DNA of 64,000 nucleotides from Paracoccus salipaludis (GCF_002287065.1 NZ_NSJZ01000010.1:40933-104932); one strand, 5' to 3'; shown: positions 24,505-34,655, counted from the stretch's first letter. A program made the numbers and translations. Notes: generated by a model from the sequence alone, not told the origin.

Positions 24505-25610
24505 CTCGTCCTCCTCTGGGGGCTCTCCCCGCCCCGGTCATGGCCCTCGGGCCCATCCGGCTCGGCCTCTGCGGGCGTCAGCCGAATCCGCGTGATCTGC
24601 CGGTAGGTTTCGCCCGGGCGCAGCCGCGCCGAGGGAAAGCCCGGATGGTTGGGCGCGTCGGGCCACAGCTGCGGCTCAAGCGCGATGCCGGCGAAGCGCC
24701 GGTAGGGCAGGCCTGCAAGGCCCGGCGCGCCGAGGCGGATGTGGTCGCCGGCATAGACCTGCAACCCCGGCTCGGTGGACTCGAGCTGCAGAACCGGCCC
24801 GCCGGGGGCCGACAGCACCGCGACCGGGCGCGGCTGGGGCAGGCGAACGTCGCCAAGGCAGAGGTTGTCGTCGATCAGCCCCGCCTCCAGCCGCTCGCCC
24901 AGCCGGACCGGCTGGCGCCAGTCGTGGCGCGTGCCCGCGACCGGGGGCGTCTCGCCCGTGGGGATCAGATCGGCGTCGGTTGCCGTGAACCGCTCGGCCG
25001 GGCAGCGCAGCAGGTGATCGGCAACGGTGGGCTGACCCGACAGGTTGAAGTAGCTGTGCTGCGCGAAGTTGCAGAGCGTCTCGGCATCCGTGGCGGCCGT
25101 GACCTCGATCCCCAGCACCGGCCCGGGCGTGATCGCATAGCGCACCGTCACGTCCAGCGCGCCGGGAAAGCCCATGTGACCGTCGGGCAGTCGGTCATGC
25201 ATAGTCACCGCATCCGCCGCCACCTTGCCCAGCCGCCAGTTGCGCACCCCCGTCCCGTCCGCGCCGCCGTGCAGCAGGTGGCGGCCAAGGAAGTTGCGGT
25301 CGAGCTGGTGGTCCCGTCCCCCGATCCGCGCGCGCCCGCCGGCGATGCGGTTGGCATAGCGCCCGACGATCGCGCCGAAATACAGGCCCTCGGCCAGATA
25401 GGGCCCAAGGGTGGGGAAGCCCAGAACCAGCGGCTGCGGAAAGCCCGCAAGGCGCAGGTCCTGAAGGGTCGCGCCATGCGTCAGCACCCAGGCCGAGAGC
25501 CCGTGCCCGGAGATGGCGATGCGGCTCACGCGCTGGCCGTCGGGGCGCAGGCCGAAGTCCTCGACGGCGGAAGCCTGTTCCCCCACCGCGGCATCCTGGG
25601 GGGCGCGCAT
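24501..25610 (-). CDS. galM: Aldose 1-epimerase (mutarotase)
   Basis: The 369-residue cytoplasmic enzyme interconverts alpha and beta anomers of galactose-type aldoses. Family motifs seen are GAIVGRYANRIAGGR, the LHGG histidine motif, HSYFNLSG with the second catalytic histidine, and a C-terminal FAGIALEPQ containing the catalytic glutamate. I use the ATG at 25610, which gives the normal family length; the upstream extension lies in the dehydrogenase gene. It follows the dehydrogenase by 4 bp and overlaps ytfQ by 4 bp. Supplying the right anomer to a sugar 1-dehydrogenase fits the neighbouring genes. Confidence 0.93.
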   Translation of the reverse strand: MRAPQDAAVGEQASAVEDFGLRPDGQRVSRIAISGHGLSAWVLTHGATLQDLRLAGFPQPLVLGFPTLGPYLAEGLYFGAIVGRYANRIAGGRARIGGRDHQLDRNFLGRHLLHGGADGTGVRNWRLGKVAADAVTMHDRLPDGHMGFPGALDVTVRYAITPGPVLGIEVTAATDAETLCNFAQHSYFNLSGQPTVADHLLRCPAERFTATDADLIPTGETPPVAGTRHDWRQPVRLGERLEAGLIDDNLCLGDVRLPQPRPVAVLSAPGGPVLQLESTEPGLQVYAGDHIRLGAPGLAGLPYRRFAGIALEPQLWPDAPNHPGFPSARLRPGETYRQITRIRLTPAEAEPDGPEGHDRGGESPQRRTR

Positions 25611-25614
25611 CGCC

Positions 25615-26556
25615 TCAGTCCTCGAAGGCATCGGTCTGGACCCGCCGGCCGAGCATGAAGGCATCCGCCACATGCAGTTGCGGCCGCAGGTCCACGGCGC
25701 TTTCCCGCGCCGCGAGAAGGCGCGCGAACTCGGCATAGATCCCGTCATATTCCGAGGCGAGCGTCTCGGCCTGCGCCAGCACCGCGCCGCCCGCTTGCGC
25801 CTGCGCGCCGCCGCCGGTCAGCAGCAGGGGGCCCGCGTCGGTGTCCAGTTCGATTTCCCATGTCTGCGGGCCGGTCTGGCGCCAGTCGAAATCGGCCTCG
25901 ACCGCCCGCCCCTCGGTGGTGCGCAGGGTGAGGCGCGCGGCAATGGGGGTGTCGCGGTTGGCAGGGAACTCAAGTTCGGCCGCGCTGACGAAGACCTCGA
26001 CCGGCAGGATGGCGGTCAGCACCGACAATGCGTTGATGCCGGGGTCGAAGACGCCGAGGCCACCCGCCTGCCAGATCCAGTCCTGCCCGGGATGCCAGCG
26101 GCGCACATCCTCGCGCCAGGTGATGCGCCCACCCAGGATGCGCCGGTCCGCAAGCCAGTCCCGCGCCGGGGCGACCCCCGCGGCATGGCGCGAGTGCCAG
26201 GTCGCGTAAAGCACCCTGCCCGCGTCGCGCGCCAGCCGGTCCAGCGCCATGACCTCGGCCATGGAAGCGCCGGGCGGCTTTTCCAGCAGCACGTCGCGCC
26301 CGGCCTCCAACGCCGCGCGGGCCATGCCGAAGCGCACCTGCGGCGGCACGCAGAGCGCCACCGCCCCCACCCCGGGCATGGCGGCCAGCGCCTCCTCCAG
26401 CCCTGCGAAGGACGGCACGTCGGGCAGGCTGGCGTTGCGGCTGACGGTGGCCGCCAGCCGGAAGGCGGGGTTGGCGGCGATGGACGGCAGGTGCTGGTCG
26501 CGGGCGATCTTGCCCAGGCCCACGACGGCGATCCCGACCGGCTCAGTGGCTGTCAC
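25615..26556 (-). CDS. Gfo/Idh/MocA-family sugar 1-dehydrogenase (D-galactose or L-arabinose)
   Basis: The 313-residue NAD(P)-dependent oxidoreductase has a Rossmann motif GLGKIA at about residue 12 and the EKPPG motif, with its catalytic lysine, near residue 96. The GTG at 26556 has a GGAGG ribosome binding site six bases upstream and overlaps the dehydratase stop by 14 bp; no in-frame ATG is as well placed. L-arabinose 1-dehydrogenase of Azospirillum and D-galactose 1-dehydrogenase of Pseudomonas belong to this family and oxidise the C1 hydroxyl to a lactone. The neighbouring mutarotase, dehydratase, lactonase and aldolase support that reaction. The preferred sugar cannot be read from sequence. 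Confidence 0.85.
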   Translation of the reverse strand: MTATEPVGIAVVGLGKIARDQHLPSIAANPAFRLAATVSRNASLPDVPSFAGLEEALAAMPGVGAVALCVPPQVRFGMARAALEAGRDVLLEKPPGASMAEVMALDRLARDAGRVLYATWHSRHAAGVAPARDWLADRRILGGRITWREDVRRWHPGQDWIWQAGGLGVFDPGINALSVLTAILPVEVFVSAAELEFPANRDTPIAARLTLRTTEGRAVEADFDWRQTGPQTWEIELDTDAGPLLLTGGGAQAQAGGAVLAQAETLASEYDGIYAEFARLLAARESAVDLRPQLHVADAFMLGRRVQTDAFED

Positions 26557-28285
26557 GACCCACCTCCGATCCGCGGCAGCCGAGAAGGAAGTCGAAGTCC
26601 GCGCCCGTGTCCGCGCCCTGCACGTGGTCATGGAAAAGCTGCGCATAGCCGCCCTCGGGGCGCGGCAGCGGCGGGGTCCAGTCGCGCAGCCGGGCAGCGA
26701 TCTCGTCGTCGCTGACGTCCAGGTGGACGCGGCGGGCGGGCACGTCGATCTCGATGATGTCGCCGGTCCGCACGATGGCCAGGGGGCCGCCGCGCGCGGC
26801 CTCGGGGCTGGTGTGCAGCAGGACGGTGCCGTAGGCGGTGCCCGACATGCGCGCGTCCGAGATGCGGATCATGTCGGTGATGCCCTTGCGCAGCACCTTG
26901 GGCGGCAGGCCCATGTTGCCGACCTCGGGCATCCCCGGATAACCGCGAGGCCCGCAGTTCTTCAGCACCATCACGCAAGTCTCGTCGATGTCGAGCGCCT
27001 CGTCGCCGATCCGCGCCTTGTAGTCGTCGATGTCCTCGAACACGACCGCACGGCCGCGATGGCGCAGCAGGTGCGGACTGGCGGCCGAGGGCTTCAGCAC
27101 CGCCCCCTGCGGCGCGAGGTTGCCGCGCAGCACCGCGATGCCGCCGTTCTGCGTCAGCGCACGCTCGACCGGCAGGATCACGTCCTCGTTCCAGTTCACG
27201 GCGTCCTGCACCTGTTCCCAGGCGGTCTGGCCGCTGACGGTCAGCGCCTCGCGGTTCAGCAGCCCGGCCTCGCCCAGCCGCTTGAGCACGACGGGCAGGC
27301 CGCCTGCATAGAAGAACTCCTCCATCAGGTACTTGCCCGAGGGCATCAGGTTGACGATCGTGGGCACGTCGCGGCCCAGCCGGTCCCAATCGTCCAAGCT
27401 CAGGTCCACGCCGGCGCGGCCCGCCAGCGCCAGCAGGTGGATCACGGCGTTGGTGGACCCGCCGATGGCGCCATTGCAGCGGATCGCGTTCTCGAAGGCC
27501 GCGCGCGTCAGCACGTCGCTGGGCTTCAGGTCGTCCTTGACCATCTGCACGATGCGCCGCCCGGTCAGCTGCGCCATCATCCGGCGGCGCGAATCCACCG
27601 CGGGGACCGCGGCATTGCCCGACAGCGCCATGCCCAGCGCCTCGGCCATGCTGGCCATGGTCGAGGCGGTGCCCATGGTGTTGCAGCTGCCGGGGCTGCG
27701 GCTCATGGCGTTCTCGGCTTCCAGGAAGTCGGCGCGGCTCATCCGGCCCGCCTTGATGTCCTCGGACATCTGCCACAGCGCGGTGCCCGAGCCCACGCGC
27801 TCGCCCCTAAACCAGCCGTTCAGCATCGGCCCGCCGGTGACGACGATGGCCGGCAGATCGACGCTCGCCGCGCCCATCAGCAGGCTGGGCGTGGTCTTGT
27901 CGCAGCCCACCATCAGCACGCAGCCGTCCATCGGCTGGCCCCGGATGGCCTCCTCGACGGCCATGGCGGCAAGGTTGCGGAACATCATCGCGCTGGGGCG
28001 AAAGCTCGATTCCGCGGCCGAAAAGACCGGCACCTCGACAGGAAAGCCGCCGGCCTCGAAGATGCCGTGCTTCACGCGCTGGGCCAGGTCGTGCAGATGG
28101 GCGTTGCAGGGCGTCAGCTCGGACCAGGTGTTCAGGATGCCGATCACCGGGCGGCCATCGAACAGGTCGGCCGGGAAGCCCTGGTTCTTCATCCAGCTGC
28201 GGTGGTAGATGTTGTCGCGGCTGTCGCCCCCGAACCATTCCTGCGAACGAAGGCGGCGCGGCCAGGGGGCGGGGGTGAAGGGCAT
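26543..28285 (-). CDS. IlvD/Edd-family sugar-acid dehydratase (L-arabonate dehydratase-like)
   Basis: The 580-residue enzyme is predicted to remove water from a sugar acid to give a 2-keto-3-deoxy acid. Iron-sulfur ligands are C60 (TPCNAHL), C128 (GCDKTTPS) and C201 (GSCNTMGT), the [2Fe-2S] pattern of pentonate dehydratases. FGGDSRDNIYHRSWMKNQG near the N-terminus is typical of the L-arabonate/D-galactonate/D-fuconate branch rather than branched-chain amino acid IlvD. The ATG at 28285 is preceded by a GGGGGG site and lies 16 bp after the gguC-like stop. Activity on both arabonate and galactonate is known for relatives, so the substrate is left open. Confidence 0.9.
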   Translation of the reverse strand: MPFTPAPWPRRLRSQEWFGGDSRDNIYHRSWMKNQGFPADLFDGRPVIGILNTWSELTPCNAHLHDLAQRVKHGIFEAGGFPVEVPVFSAAESSFRPSAMMFRNLAAMAVEEAIRGQPMDGCVLMVGCDKTTPSLLMGAASVDLPAIVVTGGPMLNGWFRGERVGSGTALWQMSEDIKAGRMSRADFLEAENAMSRSPGSCNTMGTASTMASMAEALGMALSGNAAVPAVDSRRRMMAQLTGRRIVQMVKDDLKPSDVLTRAAFENAIRCNGAIGGSTNAVIHLLALAGRAGVDLSLDDWDRLGRDVPTIVNLMPSGKYLMEEFFYAGGLPVVLKRLGEAGLLNREALTVSGQTAWEQVQDAVNWNEDVILPVERALTQNGGIAVLRGNLAPQGAVLKPSAASPHLLRHRGRAVVFEDIDDYKARIGDEALDIDETCVMVLKNCGPRGYPGMPEVGNMGLPPKVLRKGITDMIRISDARMSGTAYGTVLLHTSPEAARGGPLAIVRTGDIIEIDVPARRVHLDVSDDEIAARLRDWTPPLPRPEGGYAQLFHDHVQGADTGADFDFLLGCRGSEVGRDSH

Positions 28286-28301
28286 CGCGTTCCCCCCTTC
28301 C

Positions 28302-29297
28302 CTACAGCGCCCGGACGGCGGTGGCCGCCGTCGCGGCGGGGGCGCGGCCCAGCCTGTTCGTCAGGGGCAGGCCGAAGGCAGGGGCCTCGATCTCGAACAC
28401 ATCGCCCGGCTCGGTCGCCACGCCCGCGGCGAAGCTGAGCGTCGCGGTCCCGAACATGTGGACGTGCACGTCGCCCGGGCGGCGGAACTGGTCGTACTTG
28501 AAATGGTGATGTTCCAGGTTGGCGATCGTGTGGGACATGTTCGCCTCGCCCGACAGGAAGGGCTGCTCGAACACCACCTGGCCGCCGCGGCGGATGCGCG
28601 AGGTGCCGCGGATGTCCTCGGGCAACGGGCCCACCAGGATTTCGGGGCCATAGCTCGCCTGGCGCAGCTTGGAATGGGCAAGGTAAAGGTAGTTCACCTT
28701 CTCCATCACGTGGTCCGAGAACTCGTTGCCCAGCGCGAAGCCCAGGCGGAAGGGCACGCCGTCGGGGCCGATGACGTAAAGGCCCGCGATCTCGGGCTCT
28801 TCGCCGCCGTCCTGGGCGAAGCCGGGCATCCGCAGTTCGCCCCCCGGCGCGACGACGCAATGGCCGTCGCCCTTGTAGAACCATTCGGGCTGAACGCCCT
28901 CGCGCCCCGCCTCGGGCCGCCCGCCTTCCAGCCCCATGCGGAACATGCGCATCGAGTCCGTCATCGGCGTGTCGGCGACATTGTCGTCGCGGTGCATGGC
29001 GTCGCGCGTCGCGGCCGAACCGAGATGGGTCAGCCCGGTGCCCGTCACCAGCAGATGCGCCGGATCGGGATGGGTCAGCGGCGGCAGCACGCGCCCCTCG
29101 TCCAGCGCGGCGCGCAGGTCCACCGCGGGGCCGGGCCGGCGCGAGGACAGCACCTCGGCCAGCGTCCGCCCTTCGGCGATGCAGTGCTGCGCCAGGTCCA
29201 GCATCGAGGCGAAGCCCTGGACCTCATGTGCCTCGGTGCCGTCGCGCATCACCACCGTGGTGCGGCCGTCTCGGGTCGTGATCTGGGACAGCAGCAT
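28302..29297 (-). CDS. gguC: GguC/AraD1-family protein (fumarylacetoacetase superfamily)
   Basis: The 331-residue protein starts MLLSQITTRDGRTTVVMRDG, the typical GguC opening, and shows fumarylacetoacetase-fold features in the second half (PFRLGFALGNEFSDHVMEK, then PELLVGPLPEDIRGTSRIRRGG-like text). GguC is encoded with the ChvE-GguAB sugar transporter in Agrobacterium, and relatives occur in arabinose/galactose oxidation loci. A role in processing a 2-keto-3-deoxy sugar acid is plausible, but the reaction is not established. The ATG at 29297 has a GAGGGTGG site. It is the first gene of the operon running down to yjfF and is divergent from the LysR regulator. Confidence 0.88.
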   Translation of the reverse strand: MLLSQITTRDGRTTVVMRDGTEAHEVQGFASMLDLAQHCIAEGRTLAEVLSSRRPGPAVDLRAALDEGRVLPPLTHPDPAHLLVTGTGLTHLGSAATRDAMHRDDNVADTPMTDSMRMFRMGLEGGRPEAGREGVQPEWFYKGDGHCVVAPGGELRMPGFAQDGGEEPEIAGLYVIGPDGVPFRLGFALGNEFSDHVMEKVNYLYLAHSKLRQASYGPEILVGPLPEDIRGTSRIRRGGQVVFEQPFLSGEANMSHTIANLEHHHFKYDQFRRPGDVHVHMFGTATLSFAAGVATEPGDVFEIEAPAFGLPLTNRLGRAPAATAATAVRAL

Positions 29298-29437
29298 CGG
29301 TCCACCCTCTTCCGCGCCGCCGGGCATCCTGGCCGCGTCACCCTTGCGTAGCGAGGCCGGCGTCATGCGGTCAAATGCGATTATTGACGCCCGACATGGC
29401 ATTCCTGCAATGTCGGGCAGAGGATCGAGGAGACGCC
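29298..29437. promoter_or_regulatory. Divergent control region with a candidate LysR operator
   Basis: The 140-bp gap separates gguC (minus) and the LysR gene (plus). An inverted repeat of two perfect 8-bp arms, CCCGACAT at 29390-29397 and ATGTCGGG at 29410-29417, has a 12-base spacer, close to the T-N11-A spacing of LysR-type sites. It lies 21 bp before the LysR start, so autoregulation is likely. A TTGACG hexamer at 29384-29389 could serve as a -35 element. Confidence 0.6.
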
Positions 29438-30391
29438 ATGACCAAGGGACCGCCGCCGCTCGCCGCGCGCGGGCTGAAGCTGCGACAGCTGCAGCTGATC
29501 GTCGATGTCGCGGACACCGGCCAGGTCGTGGCGGCGGCGCAGCGGCTGAACATGACCCAGCCCGCCGCCTCGCGGATGCTGTCGGAACTTGAACATCTGC
29601 TGGGCGTCAAGCTGACGGCGCGGCATCCGCGCGGGGTGAACCTGACGGCGGCGGGCACCCGGCTGGCCGAGCTGGCGCGCGGCATCCTGCACGAGATCGA
29701 CAGCGCCGCGACCGAGGTGCGGGACATCAACAACGGAAAGGCGGGCTTTGTCAGCCTCGGGTCGGTCTCGGGGCCGTCCTTGGACCTGGTGCTGCCCGTG
29801 CTGCAGAACCTGCGCATCATGCGGCCGCAGATCCGCTTCGACGTGATGGTCGATTCAAGCGACCGGCTGGTCGGCGAACTGATCGCGGGGGACGTCAACT
29901 TCTACCTGGGCCGCATCCCGGACCATGTGGATGCGACGCAGTTCTCCATGCGGACGATCGGCCCCGAGCCGATGTCCCTGATCGTGCGCGCGGGGCACGA
30001 ACTGGACGTGCACCCGCCCGCGGACCTGACCGAGACATTGCGCTTCGACTGGGTCATGCAGCCGCGCGCCGGCCTGCTGCGCCGCACGGTCGAGGCCTAC
30101 CTGATGGAGCGCGGGCTGCCACTGCCCCAGCGTGTCGTCGGCACCGCCTCGCTGATGTTCACGCTGGCGCTTGTCAGCCGCAGCAACGCGATCGGGATCA
30201 TGTCCACCCAGGCGGAAGAGTTCTTCCGCTCGCAGGATTCGCTTGGCGCAAGGATCGTGCGGCTGCCGGTCGCCCGCGACCTGATGGTCGCGCCCTACGG
30301 CCTGGTGACGATGCGGGACCGCAAGCTGACACCCGCCGCGGCGCTGGCCTACGGCGCGATTGCCGACGCCGCGGGCCTGGCTGCCGACTAG
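29438..30391 (+). CDS. gbpR: LysR-type regulator (GbpR-like)
   Basis: The 317-residue transcription factor has an N-terminal helix-turn-helix (about 14-73: LQLIVDVADTGQVVAAAQRLNMTQPAASRMLSELEHLLG) and a substrate-binding-protein-like effector domain. GbpR regulates chvE in Agrobacterium and sbpA in Azospirillum in response to galactose and arabinose; the position between the chvE and gguC operons suggests the same role. The ATG at 29438 has a GAGG site; the frame is open to 29375 but less well supported. Its TAG and that of the convergent lactonase gene share the palindrome CTAG. Effector identity is inferred from context. Confidence 0.88.
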   Translation: MTKGPPPLAARGLKLRQLQLIVDVADTGQVVAAAQRLNMTQPAASRMLSELEHLLGVKLTARHPRGVNLTAAGTRLAELARGILHEIDSAATEVRDINNGKAGFVSLGSVSGPSLDLVLPVLQNLRIMRPQIRFDVMVDSSDRLVGELIAGDVNFYLGRIPDHVDATQFSMRTIGPEPMSLIVRAGHELDVHPPADLTETLRFDWVMQPRAGLLRRTVEAYLMERGLPLPQRVVGTASLMFTLALVSRSNAIGIMSTQAEEFFRSQDSLGARIVRLPVARDLMVAPYGLVTMRDRKLTPAAALAYGAIADAAGLAAD

Positions 30392-31242
30392 GGCAGCAGC
30401 ACGCGCGGCTCGGGCAGGCCCCGGGCGGCGAGGGTCGTGGCAAAGGTGCAGCCGGCCTGCGGGTCGGCGCGGCGGGCCTCGGGATCAAGGCCCTCCCAAG
30501 CGGTGGTGACCATCAGGTCGGACAGGCCTGCGCCGCCGAAGGCCGGGCAGCTTGCCTGCCGAGCCGGGACCGGAACGCTGGCGACCAGGCGCCCGCCCGG
30601 ATCGTAGCAGGCGACCCGGCCCGCGCCCCATTGCGCGTTCCACAGGTTGCCCTCGGCGTCGGTCACGGCACCGTCGGGGGAAAGGCCCTCGGGCGCGAGG
30701 TCCAGAAAGACCTCCGCCTCACCGGCAGGCCAGCCCGTCGCGGGATCGAGCGGCAGCCGCCAGATCGTCCCGGCCGCGGTGTCGGCGAAATAGGCGCAGG
30801 CGCGGCGGCGGTCGAAGCAGATGGCGTTGGGGATGGTCAGCCCGTCGCGGATCACCCGCAGCTCGCCCCTGAACCAGCGGCGGATGGCCCCCGCGCGCCC
30901 TTGCGCCGCCTTGCCCATGGTCGAGGCCCAGAAGCCGCCCCAGGGATCGGCCCGGCCGTCGTTGGATCGCAGGTCCGGCGCGTCATCGGCAATGGCGACG
31001 AGTTGCTCGCCCATCGTCCCGCTGCCCAGGTCATAAAGCCAGAGCCCGGTTTCGGTGGACAGCAGCAGCCGGTCGCGATCGACCCAAGCCATGGCCGAGG
31101 TCAGTTCGGGCAGGTCGCGGCTGGGGGCCGCTGTGCTGTGCAGGCGTCGGCCGAGGATGTCGAGCCACAGGAACTCCTGCCGCTCGGGGTGCCAGAAGGC
31201 GCCTTCGCCCAGTTCGCAGGGCGTGGGGTCGAGCAGCCTCAT
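30388..31242 (-). CDS. SMP-30-family sugar lactonase
   Basis: The 284-residue cytoplasmic beta-propeller hydrolase would open the 1,4-lactone formed by the sugar dehydrogenase. Metal-binding family motifs are present: LGEGAFWH near the N-terminus, [26 protein letters not shown] and [14 protein letters not shown], giving the Glu-Asn-Asp calcium/zinc site. Length is normal. It overlaps the aldolase stop by 4 bp (ATGA) and is the last gene of the chvE operon, ending convergently with the LysR gene. L-arabinolactone and D-galactonolactone are the likely substrates. Confidence 0.9.
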   Translation of the reverse strand: MRLLDPTPCELGEGAFWHPERQEFLWLDILGRRLHSTAAPSRDLPELTSAMAWVDRDRLLLSTETGLWLYDLGSGTMGEQLVAIADDAPDLRSNDGRADPWGGFWASTMGKAAQGRAGAIRRWFRGELRVIRDGLTIPNAICFDRRRACAYFADTAAGTIWRLPLDPATGWPAGEAEVFLDLAPEGLSPDGAVTDAEGNLWNAQWGAGRVACYDPGGRLVASVPVPARQASCPAFGGAGLSDLMVTTAWEGLDPEARRADPQAGCTFATTLAARGLPEPRVLLP

Positions 31243-31853
31243 GCCCGCGTTCCGGCCGCCGCGTCATGGGCGGCGACCACCCGCGCCGCCGTATCGGCGG
31301 TTTGGCCGACCGGCTGTCCGGGCCGATAGATGGCGGTGCCGATGCCGAAGCCCGAGGCGCCCGCGGCGATCCAGTCGCCGAAGTTTTCCGGCCCGGCGCC
31401 GCCCACGGCATAAACCGGCAGGTCCGGCGGCAGCACGGCGCGCATCGCAGAAAGCCCGGCAGGCCCCACAAGCGAGGCCGGGAACAACTTGAGGCCGGTC
31501 GCGCCCGCGCGGATCGCCGCGAATGCCTCGGTCGGCGTCATGACGCCCGGCCAGCTTTCCATGCCGGCCGCGCGGGTCGCGGCGATCACCTCGGGGTTGG
31601 CATCCGGCGACACGACCAGCCGGGCGCCCATCCCGGCCAGCCGCGCGACCTGCCCCGGGTCCAGGACGGTGCCCGCACCGATCAGGGCACGGTCGCCGAA
31701 GAGGGCAATCAGCCGGGCGATGCTGTCGAAGGGCTCGGGCGAGTTCAGGGGCACCTCGATCGTCGTGATGCCCGCAGCGATCAGCGCCTCGGCATGGGCC
31801 TCGGCCTCGTCGGGGCGGATGCCGCGCAGAATGGCGATCAGCGGTCGAGTCAT
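31239..31853 (-). CDS. dgoA: KDPG/KDPGal-type aldolase (DgoA-like)
   Basis: The 204-residue class I aldolase is predicted to split 2-keto-3-deoxy-6-phosphogalactonate into pyruvate and glyceraldehyde 3-phosphate. The N-terminus [36 protein letters not shown] is typical of the galactonate branch (DgoA). The Schiff-base lysine is K122 in TGLKLFPAS. No DgoK kinase, which would make the phosphorylated substrate, is in the window. It overlaps the lactonase gene by 4 bp and follows gguB by 43 bp, so sugar uptake and breakdown share one transcript. Confidence 0.9.
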   Translation of the reverse strand: MTRPLIAILRGIRPDEAEAHAEALIAAGITTIEVPLNSPEPFDSIARLIALFGDRALIGAGTVLDPGQVARLAGMGARLVVSPDANPEVIAATRAAGMESWPGVMTPTEAFAAIRAGATGLKLFPASLVGPAGLSAMRAVLPPDLPVYAVGGAGPENFGDWIAAGASGFGIGTAIYRPGQPVGQTADTAARVVAAHDAAAGTRA

Positions 31854-31896
31854 GCGGCCGCCCCCTGTCCGGACGGCCCTGCGGATCGCTGCACCC

Positions 31897-33108
31897 TCAC
31901 GCGCGCTTGGCCTTGTTGTAGACGTCGAAGATCACGGCGGCCAGCAGCACCAGGCCCTTGATGACCTGCTGGTAGTCGATGCCGATGCCCATGATGGACA
32001 TGCCGTTGTTCATCACGCCCATGATCAGCGCGCCCACGACGACGCCGAGGATCTTGCCCGACCCGCCGGACATCGAGGCCCCGCCGATGAACACCGCGGC
32101 GATCACGTCCAGCTCGAAGCCGACGCCGGCCTTGGGCGTGGCCGAGTTCAGCCGCGCCGTGACGATCATCCCCGCCAGCGCCGCCAGCACGCCCATGTTC
32201 ACGAAGGTCAGGAACACCAGCCGGTCGGTCTTGATCCCCGACAGCCGCGCCGCCTTCTCGTTGCCGCCAAGCGCATAGATGCGCCGGCCCAGCGTCGTCT
32301 GCTCGGTCACGAAGGCGTAAAGGACGACCAGCACCGACATCACGATCAGCACGTTCGGCAGGCCGCGGAACATGGCGAGCTTCCATCCGACGAACATCAG
32401 GGCCGCGACCACCACGGCATTGCGCGCCCAGAACAGGCCCGCAGGCTCGGGCTCGGTGCCGAAGGCCGCGTCCTGGGCCCGCGCGCGCAGCCCGCTGGTG
32501 ACGATCGCGGCGGCCGCCAGCGCGACCAGGATCAGGGCGGTGAAGTTGGGCTTGTCCGGGCCGAACACGTCGCCGACAAAGCCCGTGGACAGCGCCTGGA
32601 AGGCCTTGGGAAAGGGCCCGATGTTCTGGCCCTGCAGCAGCCACAGGGTCAGGCCGCGGAAGACCAGCATCCCCGCAAGCGTCACGATGAAGGACGGGAT
32701 GCGCCAATAGGCGATCCAGTAGCCCTGCGCCGCGCCGATCAGCGCACCGATCATCAGCACGGCGGGCATGACGGCCCAGACCGGCCAGCCCAGCTTGACC
32801 GTCAGGAAGGCCGAGGCTGCGCCGGTGAAGGCCGCGACCGAGCCGACCGACAGGTCGATATGGCCCGAGACGATGACCAGCAGCATCCCCAAGGCCATGA
32901 CGATGACATAGCTGTTCTGCAAAAACAGGTTGGTGATGTTCTGCGCCGACAGGAAGTCGATGCCCTGGGTGCTGCGCACCACCACCACGAAGAACAGCAC
33001 GATGGCCAGCAGCGCCAGCACCATGCCGTTCTGGCGCAGGCCCCCGCCCAGCCGGGCGCGGATGGCGCCGCCCGCGACGCCCAGTTCGTCATGCTGCGGA
33101 ACCGTCAC
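31897..33108 (-). CDS. gguB: Multiple-sugar ABC transporter permease (GguB)
   Basis: The GTG at 33108 overlaps the gguA stop (GTGA) with a GGGAGG site just upstream, giving 403 residues. About ten helices are visible, with the [23 protein letters not shown] motif of the xylose/multiple-sugar branch (XylH, GguB, MmsB). As expected for this branch, it is longer than ribose-type permeases and works as a homodimer. It forms the inner-membrane channel for sugars delivered by ChvE. A frame running on to 33381 reads through gguA and is not used. Confidence 0.92.
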   Translation of the reverse strand: MTVPQHDELGVAGGAIRARLGGGLRQNGMVLALLAIVLFFVVVVRSTQGIDFLSAQNITNLFLQNSYVIVMALGMLLVIVSGHIDLSVGSVAAFTGAASAFLTVKLGWPVWAVMPAVLMIGALIGAAQGYWIAYWRIPSFIVTLAGMLVFRGLTLWLLQGQNIGPFPKAFQALSTGFVGDVFGPDKPNFTALILVALAAAAIVTSGLRARAQDAAFGTEPEPAGLFWARNAVVVAALMFVGWKLAMFRGLPNVLIVMSVLVVLYAFVTEQTTLGRRIYALGGNEKAARLSGIKTDRLVFLTFVNMGVLAALAGMIVTARLNSATPKAGVGFELDVIAAVFIGGASMSGGSGKILGVVVGALIMGVMNNGMSIMGIGIDYQQVIKGLVLLAAVIFDVYNKAKRA

Positions 33109-34631
33109 GCCGCCCTCCCTTCGCTGCGCAGGATCATGCCCATGATGCGCTCCTGGCTTGCCTCGTCGCGGGTCAGCTCGCCCACGATCCGGCCCTCGTT
33201 CATGACATAGATGCGATCGCACATGCCCAGCAGCTCGGGCATTTCCGAGGAGATCATCACGACCCCCCTGCCCTCGGCCACCAGCCTGTTCATGATCGCG
33301 TAGATTTCGAACTTGGCGCCCACGTCGATGCCGCGCGTCGGCTCGTCGAGGATCAGCACCTGCGGCTGGGTGAACAGCCACTTGGACAGCACGACCTTCT
33401 GCTGGTTGCCGCCCGACAGGTTCACCACCTGCTGCAGCACCGAGGGCGTGCGGATGCCCAGGTCGCGGCGATAGCCCTCGGCCACCGCCTTCTCGCGCCC
33501 GCGCGACAGCACGCCGCGCGCCGAGATGCCGGCCAGGTTCGCAAGCGAGACGTTGCGCTGGATCGGCTCGTCCAGGATCAGGCCCAGGGTCTTGCGGTCC
33601 TCGGTGACATAGCTCAGCCCGGCGCCGATCGCGCGGTTCACGGTCGAGACGTCGGCCGGCCTGCCGCCGATTTCGACCGTGCCCGAGATGTCGCGGCCGA
33701 AGCTGCGGCCGAAGATCGACATGGCAAGTTCGGTCCGGCCGGAGCCCATCAGGCCGGCGATGCCCACCACCTCGCCCCGCCGCACGGTGAAGGAGGCGTC
33801 GTCGATGACCTTGCGCGGCTGGTCGGGGTGCCAGACGGTCCAGTTCCGCACCGCCATCAGCTCGCCGCCGATCTGCGGCACGCGCTCGGGGTAGCGGTGG
33901 GCAAGGTCGCGCCCGACCATGTCGCGGATGATCCGGTCCTCGGTGATCTCGTCGCGGGTCAGCGTCGAAACGGTCGAGCCGTCGCGGATCACCGTCACCC
34001 GGTCGGCCACGCGGCGGATCTCGTTCAGCTTGTGGCTGATGAGGATCGAGGTCACGCCCTGCGCCTTCAGTTCCAGCAGCAGCTTCAGCAGCGTGGCGCT
34101 GTCGTTTTCCTGAAGCGCGGCGGTCGGCTCGTCCAGGATCAGCAGGCGGACGTCCTTGGCCAGGGCCTTGGCGATCTCGATCAGCTGCTGCTTGCCGACG
34201 CCCAGCTTCTCGACTGGCGTGGTGGGGTTCTCGTCCAGGCCCACCTTGGCCAGCAGCTCGCGCGTGCGCGCCCAGGTGCGGGGCCAGTCGATCACGCCGC
34301 CTCGCGTGATCTCGTTGCCCAGGAACATGTTCTCGCCGATGGACAGCTGCGGCACCAGCGCGAGTTCCTGGTGGATGATGATGATGCCTTCCGCCTCGCT
34401 GTCGCGGATGTTGCGGAACTGCATCGTGCGGCCATCGTAAAGGATCTCGCCGTCGTAGCTGCCGTGCGGATAGACGCCCGACAGGACCTTCATCAGCGTG
34501 GACTTGCCCGCGCCGTTCTCGCCGCAGATGGCGTGGATCTCGCGCGCTTCGACCTCCAGATTCACGCGGTCCAGCGCGCGCACGCCGGGAAAGCTCTTGC
34601 CGATCCCGCGCATCTCGAGAATTGCCGCCAT
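33105..34631 (-). CDS. gguA: Multiple-sugar ABC transporter ATPase (GguA)
   Basis: The 508-residue protein has two ABC ATPase halves. The first has Walker [10 protein letters not shown] near residue 36 and [11 protein letters not shown]. The second has a degenerate Walker A ([10 protein letters not shown]), the signature LSGGNQQK and [26 protein letters not shown] is typical of the XylG/GguA branch. I use the ATG at 34631, which has a GGGAGG site; a slightly longer frame begins at 34652. A 66-bp gap with a long hairpin separates it from chvE. It energises uptake with GguB. Confidence 0.93.
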   Translation of the reverse strand: MAAILEMRGIGKSFPGVRALDRVNLEVEAREIHAICGENGAGKSTLMKVLSGVYPHGSYDGEILYDGRTMQFRNIRDSEAEGIIIIHQELALVPQLSIGENMFLGNEITRGGVIDWPRTWARTRELLAKVGLDENPTTPVEKLGVGKQQLIEIAKALAKDVRLLILDEPTAALQENDSATLLKLLLELKAQGVTSILISHKLNEIRRVADRVTVIRDGSTVSTLTRDEITEDRIIRDMVGRDLAHRYPERVPQIGGELMAVRNWTVWHPDQPRKVIDDASFTVRRGEVVGIAGLMGSGRTELAMSIFGRSFGRDISGTVEIGGRPADVSTVNRAIGAGLSYVTEDRKTLGLILDEPIQRNVSLANLAGISARGVLSRGREKAVAEGYRRDLGIRTPSVLQQVVNLSGGNQQKVVLSKWLFTQPQVLILDEPTRGIDVGAKFEIYAIMNRLVAEGRGVVMISSEMPELLGMCDRIYVMNEGRIVGELTRDEASQERIMGMILRSEGRAA

Positions 34632-34655
34632 GCCCGCCTCCCCTGCGCGCAAAAT

